From positions 64,251,938 to 64,315,937 of the forward strand of contig CM076259.1 of the NCBI GenBank assembly GCA_038380795.1: a stretch of DNA of 64,000 nucleotides, read 5' to 3'. Shown piece after piece: positions 34,972-47,200 of the stretch (position 1 is its first letter; every line of letters starts with the position of its first letter). The position numbers were made by a program, and so were the translations under genes. The stretch is from Pyrocephalus nanus (Eukaryota; Chordata; Aves; Passeriformes; Tyrannidae). The notes beneath the pieces were generated by a model. The model searched no databases. It had not been told where the DNA came from and saw nothing but the letters and a program-made list of their open reading frames with translations.

Positions 34972-35965
34972 TGTGCACTGGGTTTGACCCTGACTTGGTG
35001 TCAGACACCCCCTCAGCTGCTTTATCACTCACCCTCCTCAACAGGATAGGGGGAGAAAATACGGTGAAAAAATGTTCGTGGGTTGAGATAAAGAAAGAGA
35101 GATCTCTTAATAATTACCATCACGGGCAAAACAGACTTAACTTTGGGAACATTAACTTAACTTATTTTCATTTAAAAACAGTGCAGGATGGTGAAAAACA
35201 AGGAGATAAAACCAAAAAAGCTTCCTTGTAACCCCCAATTTTTTGCAGGCTCAACTCTACTTCTTTCCTTAGATATTCTACCCACCACCCTAAGTGGCAG
35301 AGCAGAATCAGGAAGGGGGCATTGTGGTCCCAGAAGCTCTTTTTTGCTTTTCTTTTCTTCTCACACTTTTCTTCTGCTCCAGTGTGATGTCCTTCCCACT
35401 GAAGACAGGCCTTCACATGAGGCTCTAGTGTGGGTTTGCCATGGGCCACAGATCCCACCAGAAAAAACCTTTCTATGGGTGCTCCTCTCCATAGGCTGCA
35501 GCTCTTGCCTGGACATGCAGGAGACTGTTCCTGCGTGGTCTCTTCATGAGATGCACCATTTTTCAGGGCATATCCACCTGCTGCAGCATGACCTTCATGG
35601 TTCTTGATGAATTGCAGCATGGGTATCTCCTCTGATGTTGTCCTCCAGAAGATGCAGGGGAATTTCTGCTCCAGTGCCTGGAACACCTCCTCCTGCTTCC
35701 TCTCTGACCTCGGTGCCTGCAGAGTTCTTACTCTTGTATTTTTCTCACTCCTCTCTCACAGCTGCTGTATAGTGTTTTTACCCTTTCTTAAATATGTTCT
35801 CACAGCAGTGCCACCAGCGTCACTGACGGGCTCAGTTGCATCCTGTGGTGGGTCACACGGTGTGAGCTGGCACTGGCTGTGACCAGCATAGGCCCTGGTC
35901 TGTTCTCCCAGGGGCTACCCCTGCAATCCCCCAGCTAAAAAACCTTGCCATGTAAGCCAAATGTT
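34972..35965 (+). mobile_element. Avian ERV-type LTR, family A, full length
   Basis: Plus-oriented copy, starting TGTGCACTGGGTTTGACCCT at 34972 and ending near CCTTGCCATGTAAGCC at about 35965, 0.99 kb. It shares block order with the 41.99-kb copy: 'tcacgggcaaaacagactta', 'ggctgcagctcttgcctgga', 'gaatttctgctccagtgcct', 'ctttcttaaatatgttctca', 'gtcactgacgggctcagttg'. The open frames at 35168-35882 on both strands are non-coding LTR sequence that happens to be open. It has no primer-binding site or internal region attached that I can see, so it is probably a solo LTR. Confidence 0.83.
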
Positions 35966-37346
35966 CTGTGACAGTCGTGCTGCTATTACACATATCTTTA
36001 CTCTTCATATCACCTGGCTTAAATCCTCTTTTCTCACCCCATTTTCACATTCATGGGAGTGCACACAGAGATCAAAGACATCCTACTGGAAGCTTCTGCA
36101 CTACAGTGAAGCATATCTAGCTCATGTAATAATTTTATTAAAACCTTTATGAGAATGTTTTAGGGTGCTTCTTGCAATTTCAGGAACTGCTGAGTGACTC
36201 CAGCATTTCATGAAATGCTTGATCATCCGCATTTTTTAAGTGTTCTCAATTTCAGCAGTGAAAAATGTTCTACTTGATATGAGAAACTTGGCTGACAGAA
36301 GAGAATCAAAATCCATGCATGTCACAATGTGAGAATTTTGCCTGTTTTTCATCCATGGTTTGGATAAGAAGGCAGGTGATGGAAGACTGTCAAGTGACAT
36401 AAAGTTATGAAATAAATAAAAAAAACCTTTGGGTTGAAAGACTCAGAGAGTTGTTTTTTTCTTTCCTTCATGCTATCTGTAGGACTCAAACAACAGCAGA
36501 GTGAAAAATTCCATGTTATTCTTCGAAAAGTCATGATGACTTCAGCTGCAGAGTAGGCTTTGATCTATTTCACACCTTAGCAGATAGAAGGTAATTAAAC
36601 TTTAAGTTAAAAGCCTGCCAAACTCCCAGCTCTCCTAGGTCAAGTGGCCACAGAGCTAGTTGTTTTTCTCTGTGCTCGGGTTACTGTGATGTTTATCTGT
36701 CTCACATTCTTCCTTATTTCAGAAACTAGATCCTTTTTAATCAAAGGTAATCTAAATTTAAAGTAATGAGAAATATGTTTCAACCAAGTATGACAGACAG
36801 ACAGAGCTCTCAAGAATATCTTGTGGGAACAGGCTGGCAAAAGAAAGGAGTTTCTGCTGATATTCTGTTATGGAAGAGCTGTGTAAGCCTAGCATCAAGG
36901 GTCACAGAGACAGAAAAGTTCATCTCTGCATAACAAATTTATAGGAAACTGCTCTTCTTTGGATCTGAGTGTCACAACACTATTTGCAAATGTGATCCAA
37001 ATGAAACCTGTGAAATGTGTGGTGTTCTGTTGAGGAGATATTAGTGGTATGCCCACTTGGTAACACAGGAAGAGACACTCTCGTGTCCAGCTGGGCAGAA
37101 TAGGAGACCACTTAACTGCACTGAATCAGGGGACAAGATGTCAATGACCACCACATGCACCAAGACAAGTCTAGTCACAGAGGTCAAAGGGAACAAGTTT
37201 CCACTTTTCACACCTCAGTTTATCTCGAAGCCTTTTTTGTCTCTGAGATATTTGCAGCCTCTAGAAAAATAGTGTGGTTTAGTCTGACCTTTCTCCACAC
37301 CCATGAACATGGTCTTCTGCCTAATTTTAAATAAGGAACTGCTCTC

Positions 37347-37380
<34 letters not shown>

Positions 37381-39318
37381 GTTTGCTCAATAGGATAATC
37401 TATGAGATAAAATAAAACAGAAGGAAGCACTGTTAAAAAATAACTGCCGCCTAGCATTTTGCCCTTTCTAAAATACGGTTTTCAAAAGATGCCGCCAGCT
37501 TGGCTGACAGGCTCAGGTGTGTCCTCAAGTGGATCTCTTTAGGAGCCGTCTAGAACTGGCTGAATTCAGCAAGTGGCAGGCCCTGGTGACTCCTTGCAGA
37601 TGCAGTTTTTCCACCTGCTACCAAAATCTTGCCACCAACACCTTACACAAATGAAAATAGAAGACTGACACGTGTTATACATTGGACAAACCAGAAATAT
37701 TGTAGAAAGAGAGAATACCACAGTTTTTCCTCCATCCTCTCATAAAGTACACTGAACCTCTTTCTCCCTGTTTTCCTCTCTCTGAGATCACGTTCTGCTC
37801 CGTACCCTCCTCTCAAATCAATACCTTACATGCTACTCACATTTTTTTCTCATTTGATCTACCTCACTTAAGAACATTCAATCAAAATGTCTTGCCACTG
37901 TGCTTACCTTTTTGGCAACTCTAAAAATTTGAGAATCAAATTCTTTTTTAAAAGGACAAGAATGGTAAAAAACAATCGCATGCATATTGAAAAAAAAATG
38001 TAGGTTAAGCAATACAGTCAGCCTAATTTCTTATTTTTTTTTTTTTTTTTTGTAAATCATGTTGTACATACTGATATTGGGTATACAGACCTTATTTAAA
38101 TTCACAAATTGAACAGTATAAAATGCATAGTTTGGTTTGAGAAAACCAAAAATGATTGCTTTAGGTACCCAAAAAATCCAGCATGCAGTACTTTTTAAAT
38201 TAAAAAAAAAAAAAAAGAGTCAGATAATAAAAGCCTAATTATTTTTCTTGTCTTGTTATAAATAAAGCAAGGCTTCACACAGTAACCTGATTAAAAATGT
38301 AAGTTTCAGTTGAGTAGTTTTGTTTTGAATTCTTTGTTTAAAATAATTTCTGAAACTTGTTTTTCTTCTTTTAATGTCAGTTCATCTTTATGCAAAACTT
38401 AGGAAGAGACTTTCTGTGAAGAATAAACTAGTCATAGAAATTACAGGCATCTGCTTATACATTCTGTCTGTCAACATTTATGTTGGAAGTGAATACATAG
38501 CAGCAGTTACCACGTAAAATCATAGCTACAGAGCTAAATACTGTTAGTAATTGGTGAAACTAGATGCTGAAAAAAATATTTTTACAGATTTTCCTTTCTA
38601 TTTCTAATGCAGGATATCCACTGAGATATCCTATGCTGAAAAAAAACAGTGCCCTTAGTTTTCAGCTGACAATTCCACTAATAGCCAGGCCTCTATTATC
38701 ACTGAAACAGAAGTTGATATAAAACATCTTTATTTATCTTTGCCTAGATTTTCATCATCACAATGTAATTTCTCTAAATATATTAAGAAGGAAAGTCTTT
38801 GCCTTTCTGCATTAACAGTGAGTACAATGCTACTGCAAATATAGCATAATAAGCTATAATACTGCTTTTCCTTTGGGGCTCTAGTCTCATATTCCTCTTC
38901 ATCTCACTTAATATATATGTCATAACCTCATAAAGATTTTTCCATTTTTTCCAATGCAGTTTTTCATCATCCAAGATAGTCTTTACAGGCTGGCTGAAAC
39001 AATAGATATTTTTGCTTTCCAGTGGAGTTACCACACCATTTTACAAGAAAATCGAGGCACAGGATGGTTGTTGGCTTCCCAGGAGAACTAGAAAAGGGAT
39101 TGGGAAAGAATGATTGGAGGAGCTGATGAAGTGGTGGCTGCTGATGGTATGAGGCACGCAGAGTGGAAAGGAGGGAGGACAGACACTATCTGGAGCATAG
39201 ATAAACACACAGATTTAACCTCAGGCACTGATATGTGAAAGGTTTTCTTTATATTACTGCATTCATACCTTTGTGAGAAAAGGCAAGAGAACATTTTCTT
39301 TATTTTTGATGCTCCTTG
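35966..39318. other. Non-repeat DNA with poly(T) tracts
   Basis: No gene and no retroviral internal region is recognisable between the flanking LTRs. The interval contains T30 at 37350-37379 and a T run at about 38034-38051. Confidence 0.5.
37350..37379. repeat. T30 homopolymer
   Basis: Thirty uninterrupted T, flanked by CTCGCC and GGTTTGCTC. Unlike the tract at 27.49 kb, I see no reverse-strand AATAAA at the expected distance. Confidence 0.95.
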
Positions 39319-39977
39319 TGCAGTTGGATGACGAACGCTGAGTGTGGATAGGAAGGGGAAACCCCAGGCAAGAGGCTTTTCCTTTTACCCCTTGCTCCGA
39401 GGGGGAGCGTGCCCTCCCTCTGGCCCCCCCCCACCCCGCGGCACCTCATGGCCTCCACCAGAGAGACTATGGACACCAGCAGCAGGCAGAGAAGGCAGGC
39501 AGAGAGAGTTTATTGTTCTGGGTAGCGACTTAAGTACCTCCTAGGTGGATTACCATGTGACCAGTAGGAGTTCAGGAGGTCTCACAACCAACCAATGATA
39601 ACAAAGGGTTAACAACCAATAGATGACCTTTCAGTTATCTCTTAAACATTCCAAAGTGCAGTGAGGGATCTTGGGAACAAGAAGGGTTACACAAAGAGTT
39701 ACAATCACCATTTCAGAAGCATGCTCACTTTAAACAATCATTACAACTTCAGCATACTTTTATATATCCTAAAAGCATACTACAACAGTTGGAATACATC
39801 ACCTTCATTTTGCTTATCTCAGTACCTAAGGAGCTTACTGACCTGGAATCACTGAACCTTTTCTGTACTAAATAGAGTGCTATGATATGAATGTTTCTGT
39901 AAGATATGGCACATGTAGCTATCAATGGTAATACACTATGGACCAGTAGCATTCAGTTAGCACAACTCCCACCCACA
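39319..39977 (-). mobile_element. ERV-type LTR, family C, minus
   Basis: An island of higher GC in AT-rich DNA with LTR organisation on the minus strand. It starts TGTGGGTGGGAGTTGTGC at 39977; a promoter-proximal block has CCAATGATAACA/CCAATAG-type words. ACTTAAG is followed by CAGAACAATAAACTCTCTCT (polyadenylation signal at 39509-39514), then a GC-rich stretch with a C9 run, ending near CAACTGCA at 39319. The U3-R-U5 order and about 660-bp length fit a solo LTR. Flanking hexamers TCCTTG and CTCTTG agree at 4 of 6 positions and may be a decayed target-site duplication. Family and exact termini are inference. Confidence 0.65.
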
Positions 39978-41988
39978 CTCTTGCTCAGTGTTAATTTTAG
40001 CATGAAATTTCTGTTATATCACTCCATAAACCCTTGGATTACTATTGATTCTAAGGCAGCACTTAACTTTTAGGTAATTCAGTGGAGACAATGCCATGAG
40101 ATACTAAGGGTAAATCTACACAGTAAATTAGAGACAGTCAAAATGACTTCCAGTATTAAAAAGAGGCAAGTGCCTCTTAGAAATTGTCCCTGGTCTGGTC
40201 TAACTCTCTGACTATTCCCAGGGTTCTGAGCAACTGAACAGTTGGCTAATTTATGGCTTGGTTTTTTCTAACAACTTGGAGTGAATTTGCTTTCACAGGC
40301 AAGTAATGCCGCCAGGCACCATTTCATTTTCTAATACAAATGAGCTCTTTGTTTTACAAGTGTCTTCATATGAATGGGCATTTGCTTCAGTGCAGGACTC
40401 CAGTAATTTACCTGGAATTCTGCATGACAATAAAGTACTAACCTGCAGATGCAATGGGAGTGTTGGGATCAAGTTGAGTAAAAACAAAATGTCAATGAGA
40501 AGAGAAAAAACTATGAATGCACAAATACTGCCAAAGAGGAAAATAATAAAAAGGGCCCACTAAACACACCTGTAAAAATATAATAGAGTAGGATTTTGAT
40601 GTGGCCAGAATTCCAATCAGCATCCGTAACTTTGGTAACTTTTGTAACTTTTTTTTTTTTAAGGAAATAGAAAATTTAAAATTGCATATGGACTTTTAAC
40701 TTGACCATGGGAAAATACTTTGTGGGCTTTTTAAGCCTTTTGTTGTTCTGCAGTATGTATGCATTGTTGCAGAGACCTTGGCTTCAATGTTAATGTATAA
40801 GGACCTGAAGGATGAAACTTCTTGATGTGCTCTGTTTTCCAGTCATCTCTGCAATGAACCACTAATTCACAGGATCAAAAAAGATGTCTTGGAGAAATAA
40901 GAAATCTGTTTCCAAGTGAAGCTAGGAGTGCAAACTTTCAACTTTTGCGAAAAGGTACTTATAAACTGTGTTGATAATATTAAACAAACTGTGGTGTTGA
41001 TAAATCTACATCTTCATAAATTCAAGATAGTGATCAAAAGCAAAAAAACTCCAAAACAACAACCAAACAAAAAACTCAAAAAACCCCCAGGATGTAGGTA
41101 CACCTCAGGAAAGAAATAGATTTTTCAAAGAAGAGGATCCTGTCCAATGTCTCTAGGAGAGCTACATTTTGAAGTGATAATTAATTAGGGCTGATCAGAA
41201 GATGATGGAATTAGCTTCTGTTATTTAAATAAATTAGGTTTAGTAAAAAAAACAAATCTGTCTTTTCCCAGTCAGAAAACCAAAACTGTCACAAGAAAAA
41301 GAAATGTAATTTTTAAATGATAAAGATCAGCACTATGATTACTTGTGGATCTAGAAATAATATTTTTTTTAAGATATGGAATCAAGTTTTTATTTATTAC
41401 AAAGAGATAACTTGCATACAACATTAAAACTTTTATAATGCTGCTTCCACATGAACATGACTCCAGAGAAATTAATGGAAAAATATATATATGTTGCAGA
41501 GAAAGATTCCAGATCCTATGGCAGTTAGTATCTCAAAAACAGCCACAAATATAAACAAAAGCCTAAAAGAATTTGAACAAACAGCCTGCAAAGAAAATTA
41601 CACTAAGCTAGGTGCCTAAAAAAGGCATGAATTTAAAACAGCAGGATGCCTTGGAAGTGCTTAACTTTCTTCATGGACTGGCAAAGGTGTTAGAGGATCT
41701 GTTGCCTGCTGGCTGTCCACTGATATCAATAATTAAATTTAAATGAAAGTAAAAGTCATTTAAAAACCTCAGTTTTTTAATAAACACAACAAAATATCAA
41801 GAGAACATAATTTCAACACCGACAAATGTAGATACACACTCCACCTCTCTCACCACAATCACAGTTAAAATTCCCCACAATTATTCTGCTCTCTAACATT
41901 GTTCCGTCCATGTTTTCCCCATTATCTCTCACAATTACTACTCTTATATTGAATTCTGAAGAGCTCCCTACTGTGCAACACAAAGAAC
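39978..41988. other. Non-repeat AT-rich DNA
   Basis: No gene or repeat recognised. The frame at 40306-40563 (+) has no family features. Confidence 0.5.
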
Positions 41989-42960
41989 TGTGGTGGGTTG
42001 ACCTTGGCAGGAGCTCACCAAGCTATTCTGTCAGTCCCCTTCCATCAACAGGACAGGGAAGAAAATAAGATGAAAAAACTATCCTGTCAAGATAGGGACA
42101 GGAAGGTCACTCAACAGTTACTATCATGGGAAAAACAGACTCAGCTTGGAGAAATTAATTTAATTTATTGCCAATCAAACAGAGCAGGATAATGAGAACC
42201 AAGGACAATTGTAAAACACCTTCCCCCTTGCCTTCTCCTTGTCTCAGGTTCAACTTCATTCCCAACTCCTCTACCTTCTCCCTGTGAGCAGTGCAGGGGG
42301 ACAGAGGATGAGGACTGTGGTGAGTTTGTAACACTTTGTGTCTGCTTCTTCTTCCTCCCCACACTCTTCCTCTGTTTTCATGGGAGACAATCCTATTAAC
42401 TGCTCCAATACGAGTCCTTCCCATGGGCTGCAGTTCTTCATGAACTGCTCCAGCCTGAGTCCTTTCCACAGGGTGCAGTCCTTCAGGAACAGACTGCTGC
42501 AGCATGGGGTCCCCTCTGCATGGGTCAGCAGGTCCTGCCAGGAGCCTGCTCTAGTGCAGGCTCTCCACAAGCTCCAGCTTCTTTTGGGACACATCCACCT
42601 CCTCTGGTGAAGAGTCCTCTATGGACTGCAGAAGGACAGCCTGACACCATGGTCATCACCACGGGCTACAGGGGAGTTTCTGCTCCAGGGCCTGGAGCAT
42701 GTCCTCCTCCTTCTGCAGAGTTGTTTCTTTGATATTTTATAACTCCTCTCTCCCAGTGTTTTTCAGCCTTTCTTAAATATATTATCACATACCAGGTGCT
42801 CCCAACATCACTGATGGGCTCCACCTTGGCCAGTGGCAGGTCTGTCCTGTAGCCAGCTGACACTGGCTCTGTTGAACATGGAGGGAGCCTCAGGTGTTAT
42901 CTCGCAGAAGCCAGCCCTGCAGCCCCACCTAAAAAAACCTTGCCACACAAGTGCAATACA
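41989..42960 (+). mobile_element. Avian ERV-type LTR, family A, full length
   Basis: The best-preserved family A copy, 972 bp, from TGTGGTGGGTTGACCTTGGC at 41989 to CACAAGTGCAATACA at 42960. Left part: 'tcatgggaaaaacagactca', 'aatttaatttattgccaatc', then a repeat-rich centre with units such as 'gtccttcccatgggctgcag', 'ttcttcatgaactgctccag' and 'gtgcagtccttcaggaacag'. 3' part: 'ctttcttaaatatattatca', 'catcactgatgggctccacc', 'aaaccttgccacacaagtgc'. No target-site duplication is evident. Open frames inside on both strands have no coding meaning. Confidence 0.87.
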
Positions 42961-44154
42961 GTCACAGGAGTACTTGCTGCAAATCCAGGGGTAAGGTAAA
43001 CTGAGGTAAGGGATAGCTTTAAAGCATGTGTCAGGGAACCATTAGTAAGTTTAAGTATGACATTAGAAAAAGGAGTCTTCTAGAAGTCCAAAAGTAAAGT
43101 TCTAGACCTTCTTTTCCTCACATGTAATGCGAAGCACTCAGTGCAGCTTGTTTTAGACAGAACTTCATACATTTATAGTCACTTGTTCAGTTTGTCTGTG
43201 ACAGGGTTGAATACGATGACTCAGTACTCGCTGTGAAATTACTGTGCTTTTATATCTGCTGATAGCAATAGGCTAATGACAAAACATGAGTTAAAAGCCT
43301 TATCAGCAGTATGTTTCACTGGAAAACAAAAGGATAGGATTTCATTCCTATTCAATTTATCTTTGTAAAGTAGAAAGCTCTACTTTGCACAGTAAAACCA
43401 ACATTATAAAAATAATTATCTACCTACTGAAGACAAGATATTTATAGAGAAATCTTGTTAATAGGCATTTTAATTAAATCCCAGCACCCACATGATATCA
43501 GTGCTTACAAGGGAGCCTGATTTACAAAAGAAAGGCAGTCATCTTCATTGTTTAAATATATGTGGAAACTTAAATGGTTCTTAACAAAAAAATTATTAAA
43601 TTTCCAAGTATACATTTCCAAGTATACTGGAAAGAAAGGAATTTCTTCCATGATGTAATTGTGGTGTGAGGATGCTGTTTACTCCTGTTTCATTAATCCA
43701 TTATATTAACAAATATAATGGTGCTGAAATTTAATTATAATGACAAGTTTTTCTTTTGGGTCATGAGCCACATTAGCTTCTCTCTTTCTTTAATTTTCTA
43801 AGGATGATCACATTCACTAGAAGAGTATTAGTTTATGGTATGGCACCCTCCCATGGATCTGGCCACTTCTCCTGTTATTCACAGCACAGAAACATCTTGC
43901 TTCTATCTCAGAATAAAAATATACTGCATAAACTCAAGTAATTTGGATGCTAAGAAAAATGCCAGGATCCAAAGGATCTGCTCATATAAACTGCTCAGTC
44001 TTACTACTTTTGATAGAAGTTGAAACTACAAATGAGACTATAGGTAGAAGACTTTGGAATATAGAAGATTTCCAACAGAAATGTTTGAAAAAAAAAACCT
44101 GTCAAAGAAAAGGAAGATGATGTGCTGATATAATATCATTGCAATAACATAACA
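42961..44154. other. Non-repeat DNA
   Basis: No gene recognised. A 14-base tandem duplication lies at 43601-43628. Confidence 0.5.
43601..43628. repeat. 14-bp tandem duplication
   Basis: TTTCCAAGTATACA followed immediately by TTTCCAAGTATACT. A simple slippage-type duplication. Confidence 0.95.
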
Positions 44155-44222
44155 TCATAGAATCCTTTAGGTTGGAAAAGACCTTCGAGATCATCAAGTC
44201 CAACTCTTAACTCAGCACTGTC
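44155..44222 (-). mobile_element. CR1 LINE 3' terminal scrap
   Basis: CATAGAATCCTTTAGGTTGG, AAAAGACCTTCGAGATCATC, AAGTCCAACTCTTAAC: the extreme 3' terminus of a CR1 on the minus strand, about 70 bases. It shows how short bird CR1 insertions can be. Confidence 0.88.
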
Positions 44223-47200
44223 ACAGGACCGCTTACTGAATGAAGCATTTGATTTTGTTCTTTCTTTAGTTCTTTTCTTTCTAAAAAGGGTTATCAGTAA
44301 TTTATTTGCTTTTCCTGTGAAGGGAAAGTCGAATCCATATTTAGAAAGTCCTGACATGATGAAGGCAGCTTTAAGTATTAAACTGCTGAGCTACAGCTTA
44401 TCAAAGTAAAGAACTCATAATTCTAGGGGCAGTTGAGAGGAAGAGAGAATTCTGTTGTATTTTAATGGGTCTTTACACTTTCTCGAGTATATCTTTCAAA
44501 AAAACCTGGATTAAAAAAATAGTCTAGATAACTATGGAGTTAATGGTTATACACTCAACTAAAATAAAAGAATGTAGCCTTCAATTCACAGCACTGGAGA
44601 ATGTGAAAAACTGTTCATAAAAAAAAACCCAACAAAGTCCATCTCAAACTATCTATTCCATTGGTCAGAAAAAAATCTGTTTAAGTGTTGCTTAAAGGAT
44701 TAAATATGCGTCTTGAGCTATCCTGTCTTTGAGATATAGTTTATGTAGGCTGACTTGAAAAATTACAATTAAAGCTTTTATCTTTCTTCAGAATTCATAT
44801 CCTGACCTTGGATACTCACTTTTTTTTTGCACATAGGCACACAAGGCTCATAAATTAGACCCTTTGAAATTAGGGATATGGAGTTAAGAGAAATTGAAGT
44901 ATAGAGTGTGTTTAAGAGAGCCTGTAGTCACTAGGCACACGTGAAAACTGGGGATTATAATTATTTTGCAATTTGTAATTACTTTGCTAGCACAGCCACA
45001 GCAAGAAGCCCCAAGCCCAGCTCCAGTTTGAAGACAAACAGTCAAACCTGCTTTGGGAACTACTGGTACCTCAGGCTTGTATAACACATATGGACACTAT
45101 AGTTCCAGAAAAGAAATAATATGAAGTAGGAGTCTAATATAGTGCTGATGTCTACCATGCAAATATCTGTCTCTGAAGTAATACAGTCATGTTGGCAGTG
45201 GAGAAAAATAAGCACCATCAGGGCATAATTAACCTCTTCCTAAAGCAGACAGTTAATATAGGTTAGATGAATCACTTCTAAGAAGTGCCCATATTTCTCA
45301 AGTATGGGATATTGATGAGAGGATTACTCATCTGTAGATCCATTGAACTAAAATTGGAGAAATAAATCCCGGTTTTCACACACTATTGTATATCATGATC
45401 ACATGTACAGGTATTTCTCAGAAGCCTAGTAATCCAACTTGGCATGTTACATATAGTAAAGCCATAAAATACTGTCTGCAGACATTTCCACTATCATCAG
45501 CAGATCAGATACTAAAAGAATCTACCTCCCTAGTTTAACTAATTGAAAAACAAATCTAAGGGATTCACTACTTATCCAAAAATAAAGGAGAGGCAAAGAA
45601 CATATATTATCCAATCAGAGAAGTAGATCAGCATATTCCCTACTTTAAAAAGGGTAAATAAACCATAATGAGACCTGCCGACTAGAATAGACATGATTTT
45701 TCTTACAGTCTAGTAAATTATGGAAATAAGGGAAAGCCCAAAGAATTGATGGAAAGTTTCAACTCTCCTCAAGATGTTTCAATTGTTGTAATTTCTCACA
45801 TACAAGCATAATACCACCTTCCTTTTTAGGCTGTAAATTAAAAAAATGAATATACAAGCATGAAGTTTGAATAAATTGAAACAGCGTGATGACTAACCCC
45901 ATTTCTCCACTTAATAAAAGGAAATAAATTCTTCACAAAATGCTCTTTATTGTTATTATCACTCCAATTCTGCCTGCCTTTCTGGTGGCAACAGAATGTC
46001 AGTTTAATGGCTTTGAAAGATTTATTAGTAATGTCCCAGAACCAAAATAAGCCTCATGCCATTAGCAGTCACTCAGCAGACAGTGAGCAGGTGGAAGACA
46101 GTTTTGTGATTCAGACTCAGATCATATATAATGATCCTGTGTTTCCTCTGAATTACCAGAAAAATGCCTGTAGAAATGTTTTGAAAGAAATTAGGGATAA
46201 TAGATGTGTGTAGGATACCACCTTACTCATCCACGAAGGGACATTTAAAGGCATTCCAAGAGCTGGACAAGGTGGGCAGCCATGAAGTTTAGCCTTAGAG
46301 TCAAACCACAGGTTCAGCAATATGATGTACAGTTCCAGATTAGGATCCAACAACTGTGTGTTGAAAGAAATCTCTGTTATTCATCTAACTCTACTGTCCA
46401 TTTTTGGTCGAATCAAGTCTGGTAAACATTAGTTTGCATTTAAATACTCTCAAAAATTTTCAGTTTCTTCATATGGACATAACCATATGACTGTATTTGG
46501 GTGAGTCCCTTAATTCTCTGTACTTCATTTTCAGTATGTTGATGCCTTACTCAGAAATTGAAAGAGATTTTTCCTCAGACATATGCCTTTACATAAAGGC
46601 AAACTTGGACACATGCTTTAGATAAATTTAGTGATCACTAAAATAATTTGTAAAATATTTCATAACCTGTGTAGTATTATGTAAATGATAAATAAATAAG
46701 AAAAAGAAAGTGGCCCTTTTAGAATAGTGCATTATCATATTGAATGTTTTCTTTGAATAATATATTTTGAGGAAAAATAACACTTTCTGTGTATTCCACA
46801 CCCACTACTTAAAAAAGAATGGAAAAATTCTGATTTAAGGATTAAAAGAGAGGAGCTGTAGTTTTTATGCTCTTAGTAATTTGATTCACCTCAGCAATGA
46901 CCTCTCTACAAGATTTTCTGCACTATATGACTCAGATAAGGAAAAGCATTAGTTCTTGAAAGAGATTTCCAAGCCAAGATGTCTGTATTGACTCCCCGTC
47001 TTCCTTCAACGTTAATGATGGATCCTCAGGTATCTACCTTCTCAAAGTAATTAGACTGTTCTTTTTTGAAGTAGTATACAATCCCCACAAGATTAAAAAA
47101 AAAATAATTTTTTAGAAGATTTTACAGAAGGTAAATTATGACTAATAGCTTGATACAGTCATAATTAAAAGGAATCAGCAGGAAAAGATTTCTCCTCAGC

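Noticed and set aside
35168..35882. Long open frames on both strands (up to 172 codons) as genes
   Set aside because: They lie wholly inside LTR family A and overlap on opposite strands; similar frames occur in the copy at 42.2-42.7 kb.
37350..37457. T30 tract as a second processed retrocopy
   Set aside because: No reverse-strand polyadenylation signal at the right distance and no flanking duplication seen.
34972..42960. Two same-orientation LTR A copies 6 kb apart as the two ends of one provirus
   Set aside because: No primer-binding site follows the first copy, no retroviral coding remnant is recognisable between them, an unrelated LTR lies in the interval, and the two LTRs differ substantially. 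Independent solo LTRs are simpler.
44300..44408. Plus-strand exon-like segment after GTGAAG with a GTAAAG donor
   Set aside because: Short, weak splice sites, no recognised protein and no partner exon.
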